Source: Planctomycetaceae bacterium
Lineage (GTDB): Bacteria > Planctomycetota > Planctomycetia > Pirellulales > Pirellulaceae
Direction: 5' to 3'
DNA length: 34,184 bases
Assembly: GCA_027487485.1 (NCBI GenBank)
Contig: JAIYDN010000073.1
Span: 1-34,184, forward strand
Position 1 is the stretch's first letter. Every line of letters starts with the position of its first letter. The notes under the pieces are model-generated. The model was not told where the DNA came from and did no database searches. It saw only the letters and a program-made list of their open reading frames with translations. The position numbers and the translations under genes were made by a program. This document shows positions 16,947 through 25,860 of the stretch, one piece after another.

Positions 16947-18346
16947 TGTTTCCATCACTTCGCTCTCGCCTTATCACACTCATCGGTATAGGCACTACAG
17001 CCTTATTCTTAGTTGGTTCAATCGCGACTTCGCTGATATTTGAGTCATCTCTCTGGTCCGAATTTGATTCAGCCTTATTCGATCGAGCTCGTAATCTAGG
17101 ACAACTGATAGAGCAGGAAGAGCATGGCCTAAGCTTTGAATGGCTCGAAGGAGTCGGCTTGCCGAGTCCAATATGGGCCGAACGCGAGGTGTTAACGGTT
17201 TGGTCCGATGGGAAAATGTTGGAAGTCTTGCCACCCAAAGCGACACCCATAAATGTTCCACTAATTTCAGGGCCTCGAGCATTTGACATAAGGTTGGATG
17301 ATGGCACTCGCGCTCGAGCCATCGAGTTTCGTTTCGCACCGCGAATTGTTATTGAAGGGGATGTCGAACAGCAAAAGCTGCTTGTTCAGCCAAAAGTCTC
17401 TTTGATGTTTGCCCGATCTACTAGTGACATTCAGTCGGCGATTTCTGTTTTGCGATGGACTCTGGCCGGGGTGGGACTACTTGGAGTCTTCGGAACTCTT
17501 GGAATGTCGTGGTTCGTTGTTGGAATCGGACTGTTACCGATTCAATCAGCAACACAGCGTATTGGGGCAATTCGCGCAGGCACGCTTAGCGAGCGGTTGC
17601 AAGATATCGAATCGCAGCCACAAGAACTAAGACCACTGCTTACCACCATTAATCAGCTATTGGGTCGACTGGAACAGGCATTTGCTCGGGAGCGATCGTT
17701 CTCAGCCGATGTGGCTCACGAGCTACGCACACCGCTGGCGGGCTTACGCGCTCAGTTCGAACTCGCACTGGCCCGCACTCGCTCGAGTGAGGATTATGTA
17801 CAAACCATACGCAAATGCTTGGAAATCACGATACAGACCGGGGCTATTGTTGAAAGCTTGCTGGAGACCACTCGAAACGCCAAGGTAACACATGCCATGG
17901 AATCGGTCCCATTGCGTGTCTTAATAGTGGACCTTTTGAAAGAATCTGCGTCGATCATTTCGATACGTCATTTAGAAGTGGACAATCAAGTGCCGACCCA
18001 CTTGGCGATAAACACGGATCAGCAGTCGTTGACGATTATTCTGCGGAATGTGCTACAGAACGCAGTTAGCCACTCCGACGTACATTCATCGGTTGAGATA
18101 TCTACCAGCGAAGTTAATCTTGGATGCTTGATTGTTGTTTCTAATCGAGCCTCTACATTCCCCGTTGATGACATTGATAAGGTATTCGACCGCTTTTGGC
18201 GTGCCGATCCGTCACGGCATGAAACAGGATGCCACAGTGGTTTGGGGCTATCACTTTGCCAGCGGCTCGCTCAGCGTTGCGGTGCGAATCTAGAAGCCTC
18301 CTGTGACGGGGGCGTATTTCGCATGAAGATCTTCGTTCCCTTTTAG
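16946..18346 (+). CDS. Sensor histidine kinase, heavy-metal-sensor type
   Basis: Membrane kinase of 466 residues. TM1 spans about 10-32, a periplasmic sensor of about 130 residues follows, TM2 spans about 167-193, and a HAMP linker runs to about 245. The dimerisation/phospho-acceptor helix has SFSADVAHELRTPLAGLRA with His258. The ATPase domain has the N-box NVLQNAVSHS, the F-box FDRFWRADPSRHE and the G2 box GLGLSLCQRL. The DxGxG box is poorly kept (SNRAS in its region), as in other CusS/IrlS-like kinases. It starts inside the stop of the regulator gene. The periplasmic loop has no obvious Cys/His cluster, so the ligand is open. Confidence 0.93.
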   Translation: MFPSLRSRLITLIGIGTTALFLVGSIATSLIFESSLWSEFDSALFDRARNLGQLIEQEEHGLSFEWLEGVGLPSPIWAEREVLTVWSDGKMLEVLPPKATPINVPLISGPRAFDIRLDDGTRARAIEFRFAPRIVIEGDVEQQKLLVQPKVSLMFARSTSDIQSAISVLRWTLAGVGLLGVFGTLGMSWFVVGIGLLPIQSATQRIGAIRAGTLSERLQDIESQPQELRPLLTTINQLLGRLEQAFARERSFSADVAHELRTPLAGLRAQFELALARTRSSEDYVQTIRKCLEITIQTGAIVESLLETTRNAKVTHAMESVPLRVLIVDLLKESASIISIRHLEVDNQVPTHLAINTDQQSLTIILRNVLQNAVSHSDVHSSVEISTSEVNLGCLIVVSNRASTFPVDDIDKVFDRFWRADPSRHETGCHSGLGLSLCQRLAQRCGANLEASCDGGVFRMKIFVPF

Positions 18347-18355
18347 TTCCATCGA

Positions 18356-18386
18356 TGCGCCGTGAATGGGTTACATGCACGGCGCA
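18356..18386. terminator. Hairpin between convergent genes
   Basis: A perfect 9-bp stem (TGCGCCGTG at 18356-18364 with CACGGCGCA at 18378-18386) with a 13-base loop lies between the kinase stop and the stop of the facing PepSY-like gene. There is no clear T run on either side. It is likely a bidirectional transcription stop. Confidence 0.5.
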
Positions 18387-18412
18387 AGACGGTTTACGTT
18401 TACTAAGTCCAG

Positions 18413-19360
18413 CTACTTACCTTTGTTTGACTTTCCATCTTCGAGGTGATGCTTGGTTTCTTTGTCATCTTGGTCGTCATCATCATCGTCTTCGTCGTCA
18501 TTTTCGTCGTCATCTGCGTCCCTGCCAACCGAAACTGTGATTTCGCGACCAGTCGCATCCACGTACAATTCGACGGCTTTGCCGTGGCTGACCTTTTCGA
18601 ATTCATACAGAACAATTGTCTTACGCTCGAGTTTCAACTCAGCCTTTCCAGCGAACTTTTTGGCCGAGGCTTGGAGCTCCTTAGGTAATTGCTCCATCGA
18701 CAACGAAGTCTCTTCAGCGATCACACTGCCTGCGGCCGTGACGATTACTTCAATTTTGGCGTCCCCCTTCATCCAAGCTGCTTCGTAAACCGTCTGGCCG
18801 GCTTCCGTTATTGACTCGACGCCAACCAATTTGGCAGCACCGGAACTAGCTTCGATTGCTTTCCGTGCCGCAGCGGGGACGTCATCGATACTCAACTTCT
18901 TCACGACTTCGGAGCTGTGCTCACCATCGTCGTCTTCGTCGTCCTCACCATCGTCGTCGTCCTCGCCATCTTCGTCTTCTTTGTCAGCTTTCTTGCTTTT
19001 TGCTGATTCACCGGACTTGGCGTTCTCGGACTCCTCTTGTTTCCCGTGCTCGTCGCCGATGATTTCAATCCCAATCAACCTACCTTTGTCATTGAATACC
19101 AATTCAACGATTCCGCCTTCGACTTTCGCTTCAATTTCATAGACGTTCCTTCCGTCTTCAGTGCTCAATTCAACTTTACGGATATCATTGCTATCCGTTA
19201 CCAAATTGACGGCCTCTAGTACTCTTTTGGGTAAATCCGCAAGCTTGATGGTTTCTTCTTTTGTCGCATCTGCAGCTTGTCCCCAACTAGACTCCGTCAA
19301 GGTGGCTATTGCCAATACCATCAGGCTCATACACTTAAGCCAAGAATTTCGAGTTCCCAT
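18413..19360 (-). CDS. Secreted acidic PepSY-like protein with three repeats
   Basis: Protein of 315 residues with the start at ATG 19360 (GGAG nine bases upstream); earlier in-frame starts are less likely. Residues 1-28 form a signal peptide. Three PepSY-like units follow, at about 38-102, 155-218 and 218-280. Each has a helix (LPKRVLEAVN, VPAAARKAIE, LPKELQASAK) and two or three strands with a Y-E pair (VYEIEAK, VYEAAW, LYEFEK). Unit 1 is parted from unit 2 by an Asp/Glu run (126-147), and an Asp-rich tail (281-300) closes the protein. The acidic runs could bind cations. The gene faces the two-component operon and has box B at its promoter. PepSY-like proteins often lie next to such systems. 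Confidence 0.85.
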   Translation of the reverse strand: MGTRNSWLKCMSLMVLAIATLTESSWGQAADATKEETIKLADLPKRVLEAVNLVTDSNDIRKVELSTEDGRNVYEIEAKVEGGIVELVFNDKGRLIGIEIIGDEHGKQEESENAKSGESAKSKKADKEDEDGEDDDDGEDDEDDDGEHSSEVVKKLSIDDVPAAARKAIEASSGAAKLVGVESITEAGQTVYEAAWMKGDAKIEVIVTAAGSVIAEETSLSMEQLPKELQASAKKFAGKAELKLERKTIVLYEFEKVSHGKAVELYVDATGREITVSVGRDADDDENDDEDDDDDDQDDKETKHHLEDGKSNKGK

Positions 19361-19425
19361 GTTTCCCATCTCCAAATAGTGCTTTTGTTTTGCGGCGAAT
19401 GACACAGGTCGCCAAGTTGCGGCAG

Positions 19426-19431
19426 ATTCTA
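19426..19431 (-). promoter_or_regulatory. Candidate -10 element TAGAAT of the PepSY-like gene
   Basis: On the minus strand TAGAAT lies 11 bases after box B and about 65 bases before ATG 19360. It matches the arrangement at box A. Confidence 0.45.
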
Positions 19432-19442
19432 CGCAGAGCCGC

Positions 19443-19460
19443 ATGAGAGGATGATGAGAG
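19443..19460 (-). promoter_or_regulatory. Box B: direct-repeat operator before the PepSY-like gene
   Basis: On the minus strand, two copies of CTCTCAT start 11 bases apart, oriented towards the PepSY-like gene. This is the same 7-4-7 layout as box A. Confidence 0.65.
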
Positions 19461-19520
19461 GCGTAAGATAAAGTTTTCGAGAAGCCCGAGTCTCTTAGAG
19501 TTGCGTTCTTCCCTAGTCGA

Positions 19521-19538
19521 CTCTCATTCAGTTCTCAT
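19521..19538 (+). promoter_or_regulatory. Box C: direct-repeat operator before the second TolC gene
   Basis: CTCTCAT and TTCTCAT start 11 bases apart, oriented towards the TolC gene that begins at 19713. No good -10 is seen 10-11 bases downstream, so the start of transcription is unclear. The region 19361-19712 holds only boxes B and C as recognisable features. Confidence 0.6.
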
Positions 19539-19712
19539 AAATCGACCTGTCAGTCCGATTGCAACGATCGAATGGATTTCACGTCCAGTAACAATTGCGA
19601 GGTCCATCTTATCGAAGGTGAACGAAGTGCACTGTCGCGTTGTAGCGGTCGAAACAATGATTAGCGAAATACGTTTTGTAAGTCTTGCAATCATTGATCT
19701 CGAGAGAACGAC

Positions 19713-21098
19713 ATGGATGTCTACAATCGATTCTTGGCAGTAGCGTTGGCTTTCGTACCGCTATGGATTGCTGGTTGCAAGGCACCCATCGCTTGTTGCG
19801 ATCCGAGTCTCGTATCAAGGCAATTGGCTTGTCGAACGTCTATGTCAATGGAAACAGTTGCCCCTTGCCAAACGCGGATTCCTGCGACGGTCCTTTTGGA
19901 GGACGGGCTTAGCGAAGATGAAGCGGTTCTAACGGCTTTGTCGAATAACTCATTATTTCAAGCGACCTTGGCGCAACTCGGAGTTGCTGGGGGCGATGCC
20001 GTGCAGGCAACATTGCTGGCAAACCCACAGTTCCTGACCTATTTCCCGAGCGGTGCCAAGGAGGGACAGTACACGCTCTATGCCCCAATCGAATCCTACT
20101 TCTTAAGACCCGCTCGCGTCAAAGTAGCCAATCGGGAGTATCGGCGTGTTGGAGAGCAATTGGTTCAAAACGGTCTGAATCTCTCGCGCGACGTGCGACT
20201 GGCTTACGCGGATTGGGCTTTGGCGAAAGAACAAGCCGAACTGGCAACCGAAGCTCAAGAGATTCGGAGCCAGATCTCTAAGCTGACCAACGATCGACTG
20301 AAAGACGGCGATATCAGCGAACTGGAAACCATCGCAGCCAAAGTGGATGTCCTCAACGCGAATGCAGCCTTGGGTGTACAGCAAGCATCGATCAATATCG
20401 CTGAAGCTCGGTTAGCTACGTTGATCGGTTTGCCTCAACTCGGTCAAGCTCTAGTACCTGGAGACTTGTCGATGCCGCTTCTACCCGTTCAAAGCGAAGA
20501 TGAACTCGTTAGTGAAGCTTTAGCATGTCGGCCCGATCTTCACTCGGCTAAATGGGCGGTCGCCGCAGCCCGCGAGCGTACCAAGTTGTCTCGTTGGTTG
20601 TGGCTTAGACTTGACGGAGTACTAGATGTCCGCGATGGCCCTGGATACACACGCACGGGATCAGGCCTCCGTTTTGATGTTCCAATTTTTAATCGTAACC
20701 AAGGTGGCATACTCCGCGCCGATTGGGAACTCAACGCAGCATTACACAACCGTGATGCCATCTCGGATCAGATTGTAGCTGATGTTAAGACAGCGTATCG
20801 GCAGCTGGACCAAGCGTATAGAAACTTGGAAATTCTCAAAAAGGACGTCGAACCTGCGTTAGTCGAGGCGTTGCAAATCGCTAAGAAAGGATTTGAGGAC
20901 GGAGGTTCTGATTACTTGATCGTGTTACAGACTACGAACCAATATTTAATTGCGAAAGGTCAGATCCTGAATCAAACAGCAGCCTGCAACCGCGCAGTTG
21001 CGGAGCTAGAGCGAAGCGTCGGCCGCAGTTTGGTCGCACCTCCATTGGCTGCTGCTGAAGTTCTTGCCGCCACAAGTCCTCCGGCGGATGGTACCTAG
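19713..21098 (+). CDS. TolC-family outer-membrane efflux lipoprotein (second RND set)
   Basis: Outer-membrane duct of 461 residues. Lipoprotein signal with lipobox IAGC (Cys22), then a short Cys-containing linker. The TolC core starts at about residue 60 with SEDEAVLTALSNNSLFQATL. Repeat features include ANPQFLTYFPSGAKEGQYTLY, LNLSRDVRLAYADWALAKEQ, the DVPIFNRNQGGILRADWEL motif of the second half, and TAYRQLDQAYRNLEIL. It opens the second RND set (TolC, adaptor, pump), and box C lies in its promoter region. It is only distantly like the TolC-type protein of cluster 1. Confidence 0.92.
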   Translation: MDVYNRFLAVALAFVPLWIAGCKAPIACCDPSLVSRQLACRTSMSMETVAPCQTRIPATVLLEDGLSEDEAVLTALSNNSLFQATLAQLGVAGGDAVQATLLANPQFLTYFPSGAKEGQYTLYAPIESYFLRPARVKVANREYRRVGEQLVQNGLNLSRDVRLAYADWALAKEQAELATEAQEIRSQISKLTNDRLKDGDISELETIAAKVDVLNANAALGVQQASINIAEARLATLIGLPQLGQALVPGDLSMPLLPVQSEDELVSEALACRPDLHSAKWAVAAARERTKLSRWLWLRLDGVLDVRDGPGYTRTGSGLRFDVPIFNRNQGGILRADWELNAALHNRDAISDQIVADVKTAYRQLDQAYRNLEILKKDVEPALVEALQIAKKGFEDGGSDYLIVLQTTNQYLIAKGQILNQTAACNRAVAELERSVGRSLVAPPLAAAEVLAATSPPADGT

Positions 21099-21118
21099 GA
21101 TTTAAGCCACCATGGTTT

Positions 21119-21136
21119 ATGAGAAGCAGATGAGAG
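21119..21136 (-). promoter_or_regulatory. Box D: direct-repeat operator inside the RND operon
   Basis: On the minus strand, CTCTCAT and TTCTCAT start 11 bases apart, in the gap between the TolC stop and the adaptor start. It points the opposite way to the adaptor gene. TACAAT at 21162-21167 is a possible -10 only a few bases before ATG 21176. Confidence 0.55.
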
Positions 21137-21175
21137 ACGAAAACGCTGACGATTTACGGACTACAATAGACCTCC

Positions 21176-22501
21176 ATGAAATCTTCAGTACGACAATTTG
21201 CTAAATACCGCCCTGCCAGGTTCTTGTTGAACGCAGCCATAGGAAGCTTGCTCTGCATCAATGGCTGCTCGGACAAGGCTGCTCAAAATCCAATCAAAAA
21301 GGCTCCAGCCAAGGTTGAAATGGTGCCTCATGAGACCGAGTTGGCTACTCTTACATTGACTAGCGAAGCGGTTAAACGGCTCGCGATTCAAGTCGTGCCC
21401 CTTGAGCAACGAGAGGTATCACGCCACCGAACTTTGGCAGGTGAAGCCAGCGTTCCCTCAGGCAGATCGATCATTGCATCCGCTCCTGTACCCGGTGTCA
21501 TTGGTGCTGTGAATAACGTGTTCCCACAGCCAGGGAGCAAAGTGGTGGCTGCCCAACCACTGATGATTCTTCAGCCAATGTTGTCACCGGAGCGCGACGT
21601 GCCTACGCCTGCAGAACAGTTTCAAATGACTGGCGCGAAGGCGAATCTGATGGTGGCATTGGTTACCGCTCAAGGTGAAGTGGCACGTAGCGAGTCTGAA
21701 ATCGCTGGACTGCAGATTGCGCGTGATCGAGCGGCCAAGCTACTCGCCGATCGGGCCGGCAGCCGCCGAGCGCTTGATGATGCTGAAGCATTACTGGGTG
21801 TATCTCGTTCCGTACTCGAAGCAGCCAAGCAACGAGAGGTGGAGTTGAGTTCACTGCTAAAGTCGCTCGATAAAGCAAACGCAAACGGACGAGTCGATCC
21901 CGCGTCGCCACTGACGTTGACCGCTCCTGTAGCTGGCGTTGTTCGAAACGTTCAGGTTTCGCCTGGACAGTCGGTGACATCTGCGGCACCACTCTTCGAG
22001 GTCGTGGATCTAAGCACGATTTGGATACGGGTGCCTGTCTATGTCGATCTCCTTCCAAAACTTAAACGCGAACAAGCTGTTCGTCTCGTTTCGCTCGACG
22101 GTTCAACACTTGGAGGCTCATCGCAAGTTGGCAAGCCGATCGCAGCTCCACCGACTGCCGATGCGTCCAGTTCCTCGGCCGACTTGTACTACGAAGTCGA
22201 CAACCGTGAATTGAATTTGATGCCTGGGCAACGAATCGGCATCGACATTCCCATGACAAGTGTCACCGAGGCATTTGTCGTCCCTTCCTCAGCAATTCTC
22301 TATGACATCTATGGTGGAACTTGGGTCTATGTTCAAACATCCAAGTCGGACACAGGTACCAAGTTCACACGTAGCCGCGTGTTACTTGAGTGGGTCGAGG
22401 GAGATTCGGCAATTATCTCCAAAGGTCCAGCAGTGGGTACATTGATCGTGACCGATGGCGCAGCCGAATTGTTTGGGACTGAGTTCGGAGCTGGCAAATG
22501 A
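21176..22501 (+). CDS. RND efflux periplasmic adaptor lipoprotein (second set)
   Basis: Membrane-fusion subunit of 441 residues, shorter than the cluster 1 adaptor and without its His-rich loops. The lipoprotein signal ends at lipobox INGC (Cys31). The lipoyl/barrel region has [23 protein letters not shown] and the second half [21 protein letters not shown] helical hairpin lies at about 145-215. The membrane-proximal end has [20 protein letters not shown]. No Shine-Dalgarno site precedes ATG 21176. Its stop overlaps the pump start as ATGA, so these two are coupled. Confidence 0.92.
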   Translation: MKSSVRQFAKYRPARFLLNAAIGSLLCINGCSDKAAQNPIKKAPAKVEMVPHETELATLTLTSEAVKRLAIQVVPLEQREVSRHRTLAGEASVPSGRSIIASAPVPGVIGAVNNVFPQPGSKVVAAQPLMILQPMLSPERDVPTPAEQFQMTGAKANLMVALVTAQGEVARSESEIAGLQIARDRAAKLLADRAGSRRALDDAEALLGVSRSVLEAAKQREVELSSLLKSLDKANANGRVDPASPLTLTAPVAGVVRNVQVSPGQSVTSAAPLFEVVDLSTIWIRVPVYVDLLPKLKREQAVRLVSLDGSTLGGSSQVGKPIAAPPTADASSSSADLYYEVDNRELNLMPGQRIGIDIPMTSVTEAFVVPSSAILYDIYGGTWVYVQTSKSDTGTKFTRSRVLLEWVEGDSAIISKGPAVGTLIVTDGAAELFGTEFGAGK

Positions 22502-25500
22502 GCTGGCTCATTAGAACTTCCCTCGAACTTAGACTGCTTGTCATCATTTTGGCGATTGTGCTGGTAGTCGTTGGCATTCGCAATAGTGACTCGGTGCCGC
22601 TAGATGTCTTCCCGGAATTTGCTCCGCCCCTGGTAGAAATACAAACCGAAGCCCCGGGCATCTCCACAGAGGATGTCGAAAGTCTGATCACGGTGCCAAT
22701 CGAAAATGCCGTCAATGGCATCCCTTTTGTGCAAACCGTCCGCTCGAAGTCCGTTTTGGGCCTTTCTAGCGTGCGCATGATCTTTGAGCCGGGCACGGAT
22801 TTGTTGGTAGCGAGACAACTAGTTCAGGAGCGTCTCGCGCTTGCCCAAGCTTCTCTACCTTTGGTTGCTCGACCTCCCGTAATCTTGCCACCACTATCGT
22901 CGCTCAGTCGTTGTTTGAAAATTGGACTTTGGTCCGATACGAAAAGCCAAATGGAAATGACCACGCTTACCAAGTGGACCATTCGGCCAAGATTGATGGG
23001 TATTGCCGGTGTCGCCAACGTGGCGGTGTGGGGCGAGAAAGATCCGCAATTGCAAGTAGTTGTCGATCCCGTGCGGCTCAATAACCATGGTATCTCGCTC
23101 GATGCCTTGCTCCAAACCGTTCGCGATGCGACCGCCGTCGGTTCAGGAGGTTTTGTCGATACACCGAATCAACGTCTGGCGTTGCGTCACGTGCCTGCAG
23201 TGTACAACCCAGATCAGCTTGGCGAAATTCCGATTCGGACAGGAACATCAAGATCCGTAACCAATCGAATTGCCGGCAGTGCATTGGCTGCCAATGGTTC
23301 GCCGCTCCGAATTCGGGACGTTGCAGAAGTACGATTCGATTTCGCACCGCCGATTGGTGATGCGATCATCAACAATCGACCAGGACTGCTTTTGATAGTT
23401 GAAAAGCAACCGTGGGCAAATACGCTCGACGTGACGCGTTCGGTCGAGAAAGCCATGCTGGATCTAAAACCGGCAATGGATGGAGTGCAGTATGACACGA
23501 CCATTTTTCGTCCAGCGACGTTTATTGAACGCTCGCTTGCTAATCTCAGCCACTCGATGTTGGTTGGATGCATTTTGGTGATCGTTGTTCTCGTATTGTT
23601 TTTATTCGATTGGCGTTGTGCATTGATTAGCGCAACCGCAATTCCACTGTCGCTGATCGCGGCCATGCTGGTGTTGTACTATCGAGGCGGAACAATCAAC
23701 ACCATGGTATTGGCTGGTCTTGTGATTGCCTTGGGCGAGGTGGTTGATGACGCGATCATCGACGTAGAGAACATCATGAGACGATTGCGATTAAACGCGA
23801 TCGCCGAACATCCGCGTTCAGCATTCGGCGTGGTATTTGATGCTTCGATGGAAGTTCGGAGCGCAGTGGTTTACGCTACGATTATCGTAGTTTTGGCATT
23901 CATGCCAGTGTTCTTCTTGACGGGACTCGCAGGAGCATTCTTCAAGCCGCTGGCAGCGGCGTACATTCTGGCAATCCTCGCCTCTCTCGCGGTTGCATTG
24001 ACGGTTACGCCGGCCATGTCACTATTCCTATTGCCAAAGTCTGCAACCAAACGTCACGTTGATGGACCGCTAGTTCTGTTCTTCAAGCGAGTGTATCGGT
24101 TAGTACTTAGTAAAGCCGTTCGCTTTCGCTGGGGAACATTGATTGTGACCTCAGTTATCTTCATTCTAATCGCAGGTACGATTACTCGATTGGGCGAACA
24201 GCTCATGCCCAAATTCCGTGAAACAGACTTCTTGATGCATTGGGTTGAGAAGCCTGGTATTGGTATCGATGCGATGGATCGCATCACTTTACGGGCAAGT
24301 GAAGAAATGATGGCGGTTGACGGCGTTTTGAACTTCGGCTCACACATTGGTCGAGCAACCGTCGCTGACGAAGTGGTCGGTCCAAATTTTACTGAGCTAT
24401 GGATTAGCATTGACGACAAGAAGGACTATGACAAAACGGTGGCCAAAGTCCAAGAGATAGTGGATGGCTATCCGGGCTTGTATCGGGACTTGCTGACTTA
24501 CTTGACGGAACGCATCAAAGAGGTTCTTACAGGCACCAGTGCATCCATCGTCGTGCGAGTCTTTGGCCCTGAAATGGATGAACTAAGGTCAACAGCCAAT
24601 TTGGTTGCAACTCAAATCAAACCGATCGCTGGTGTCACGACGCTTAAGGTCGAACCCCAAGTGTTAGTGCCACAGATTTCTGTGCACATGCGTCCCGAAG
24701 CGGCCTCGCAGTTCAATCTCACTCCCGGCGCTCTAATGCGCAGTGTCACGACTTTGGTCAATGGAATGCAAGTCGGCGAGATCTACAAGGATCAGAACAT
24801 CTTCGGTGTGATCGTGCGTGGGAAAACAGAATTGCACAGTGATCTGCGGACACTTAACGAGTTGATGATTGATACTCCGACGGGAGGACAAGTACCTCTA
24901 GGTGATGTCGCAGAGTTGGCGATTGTTCCAGCGCCCAATGAAATCAAACGTGAAGCTGCTTCGCGACGAATCGATATTACGTGCAACGTCGATGGTCGAG
25001 ATCTCGGTTCCGTCGCCACAGAGATTGAACGGGCCGTTCTTGCCAATGTAAACTTCAAACCCGGCTACCATCCTGAGTTTCTAGGTGAGTACGCAGAAGC
25101 CAAAGCGTCTCGCAATCGACTTTTGCTGCTTTCTATTGCATCTATCTGCGCGATTGCGGTGATCTTATACATTGACTTTCAGTCGTGGAAACTAGTCGGC
25201 ATGATTCTATGCACCTTGCCATTGGCGTTGCTGGGTGGAGTGCTCGGCGTCCACGCTTCCGGAGGTATTTTGTCGCTTGGTTCGCTCGTAGGTTTTGTGA
25301 CCGTGCTCGGCATTGCAGCGCGTAATTCCATTATGCTCATCAGCCACTATCGGCACCTTGCCACCGAGGAGGGCGTTACCAGCCAAATGGAATTGGTGAT
25401 GCGTGGAGCCGAGGAGCGTCTCGCACCGATCATGATGACGGCATTAACCACCGGTCTTGCGCTCGTTCCACTGATACTGACCGGTGAGATACCCGGACAG

Positions 25501-25644
25501 GAAATCGAGTACCCGTTGGGGCTCGTAATCCTATTTGGACTGATCACCGCAACGGTTGTGAATCTCGTCATTCTGCCAATTGTCTGTAGCTTCCGCTTTG
25601 CCCATGCGATCTTTCAAACGCCGGTTCGATCTGCCAACAGTTGA
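22498..25644 (+). CDS. Heavy-metal RND efflux pump (second set)
   Basis: Pump of 1048 residues of the CzcA/CusA family. It shows [19 protein letters not shown], a [14 protein letters not shown] segment where other members have the SS-x-GQI motif, [15 protein letters not shown], and the TM4 region [13 protein letters not shown] (413-425) with Asp417, Asp418, Asp422 and Glu424. The second membrane block has [16 protein letters not shown]. It is the most divergent of the three pumps here; the changed GQI motif may mean a different substrate. It is coupled to its adaptor by an ATGA overlap and ends the operon. Confidence 0.94.
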   Translation: MSWLIRTSLELRLLVIILAIVLVVVGIRNSDSVPLDVFPEFAPPLVEIQTEAPGISTEDVESLITVPIENAVNGIPFVQTVRSKSVLGLSSVRMIFEPGTDLLVARQLVQERLALAQASLPLVARPPVILPPLSSLSRCLKIGLWSDTKSQMEMTTLTKWTIRPRLMGIAGVANVAVWGEKDPQLQVVVDPVRLNNHGISLDALLQTVRDATAVGSGGFVDTPNQRLALRHVPAVYNPDQLGEIPIRTGTSRSVTNRIAGSALAANGSPLRIRDVAEVRFDFAPPIGDAIINNRPGLLLIVEKQPWANTLDVTRSVEKAMLDLKPAMDGVQYDTTIFRPATFIERSLANLSHSMLVGCILVIVVLVLFLFDWRCALISATAIPLSLIAAMLVLYYRGGTINTMVLAGLVIALGEVVDDAIIDVENIMRRLRLNAIAEHPRSAFGVVFDASMEVRSAVVYATIIVVLAFMPVFFLTGLAGAFFKPLAAAYILAILASLAVALTVTPAMSLFLLPKSATKRHVDGPLVLFFKRVYRLVLSKAVRFRWGTLIVTSVIFILIAGTITRLGEQLMPKFRETDFLMHWVEKPGIGIDAMDRITLRASEEMMAVDGVLNFGSHIGRATVADEVVGPNFTELWISIDDKKDYDKTVAKVQEIVDGYPGLYRDLLTYLTERIKEVLTGTSASIVVRVFGPEMDELRSTANLVATQIKPIAGVTTLKVEPQVLVPQISVHMRPEAASQFNLTPGALMRSVTTLVNGMQVGEIYKDQNIFGVIVRGKTELHSDLRTLNELMIDTPTGGQVPLGDVAELAIVPAPNEIKREAASRRIDITCNVDGRDLGSVATEIERAVLANVNFKPGYHPEFLGEYAEAKASRNRLLLLSIASICAIAVILYIDFQSWKLVGMILCTLPLALLGGVLGVHASGGILSLGSLVGFVTVLGIAARNSIMLISHYRHLATEEGVTSQMELVMRGAEERLAPIMMTALTTGLALVPLILTGEIPGQEIEYPLGLVILFGLITATVVNLVILPIVCSFRFAHAIFQTPVRSANS

Positions 25645-25860
25645 GTTGCTTCACCAGTAAGCTCAATTCGAGAACACACTCCATGAAAATCGTCTCGAAG
25701 CTATTCAGATAGCAAGCACTCCTTCGCATAGTTTTCCCGAATGTTTTGCTCAATCCATACATCCGTAAAAGACGATCAAATATTGAGGCTGTGATAGAAA
25801 ACTGTAGAACTTTTCAAAAATGCGTGCAGGAATGCAAATGCAGATCGGTTGCTAGCAAAC

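Noticed and set aside
18453-19142. Plus-strand Ser-rich open frames
   Set aside because: They arise from the GTC/ATC triplet runs that encode the Asp/Glu tracts of the minus-strand PepSY-like gene.
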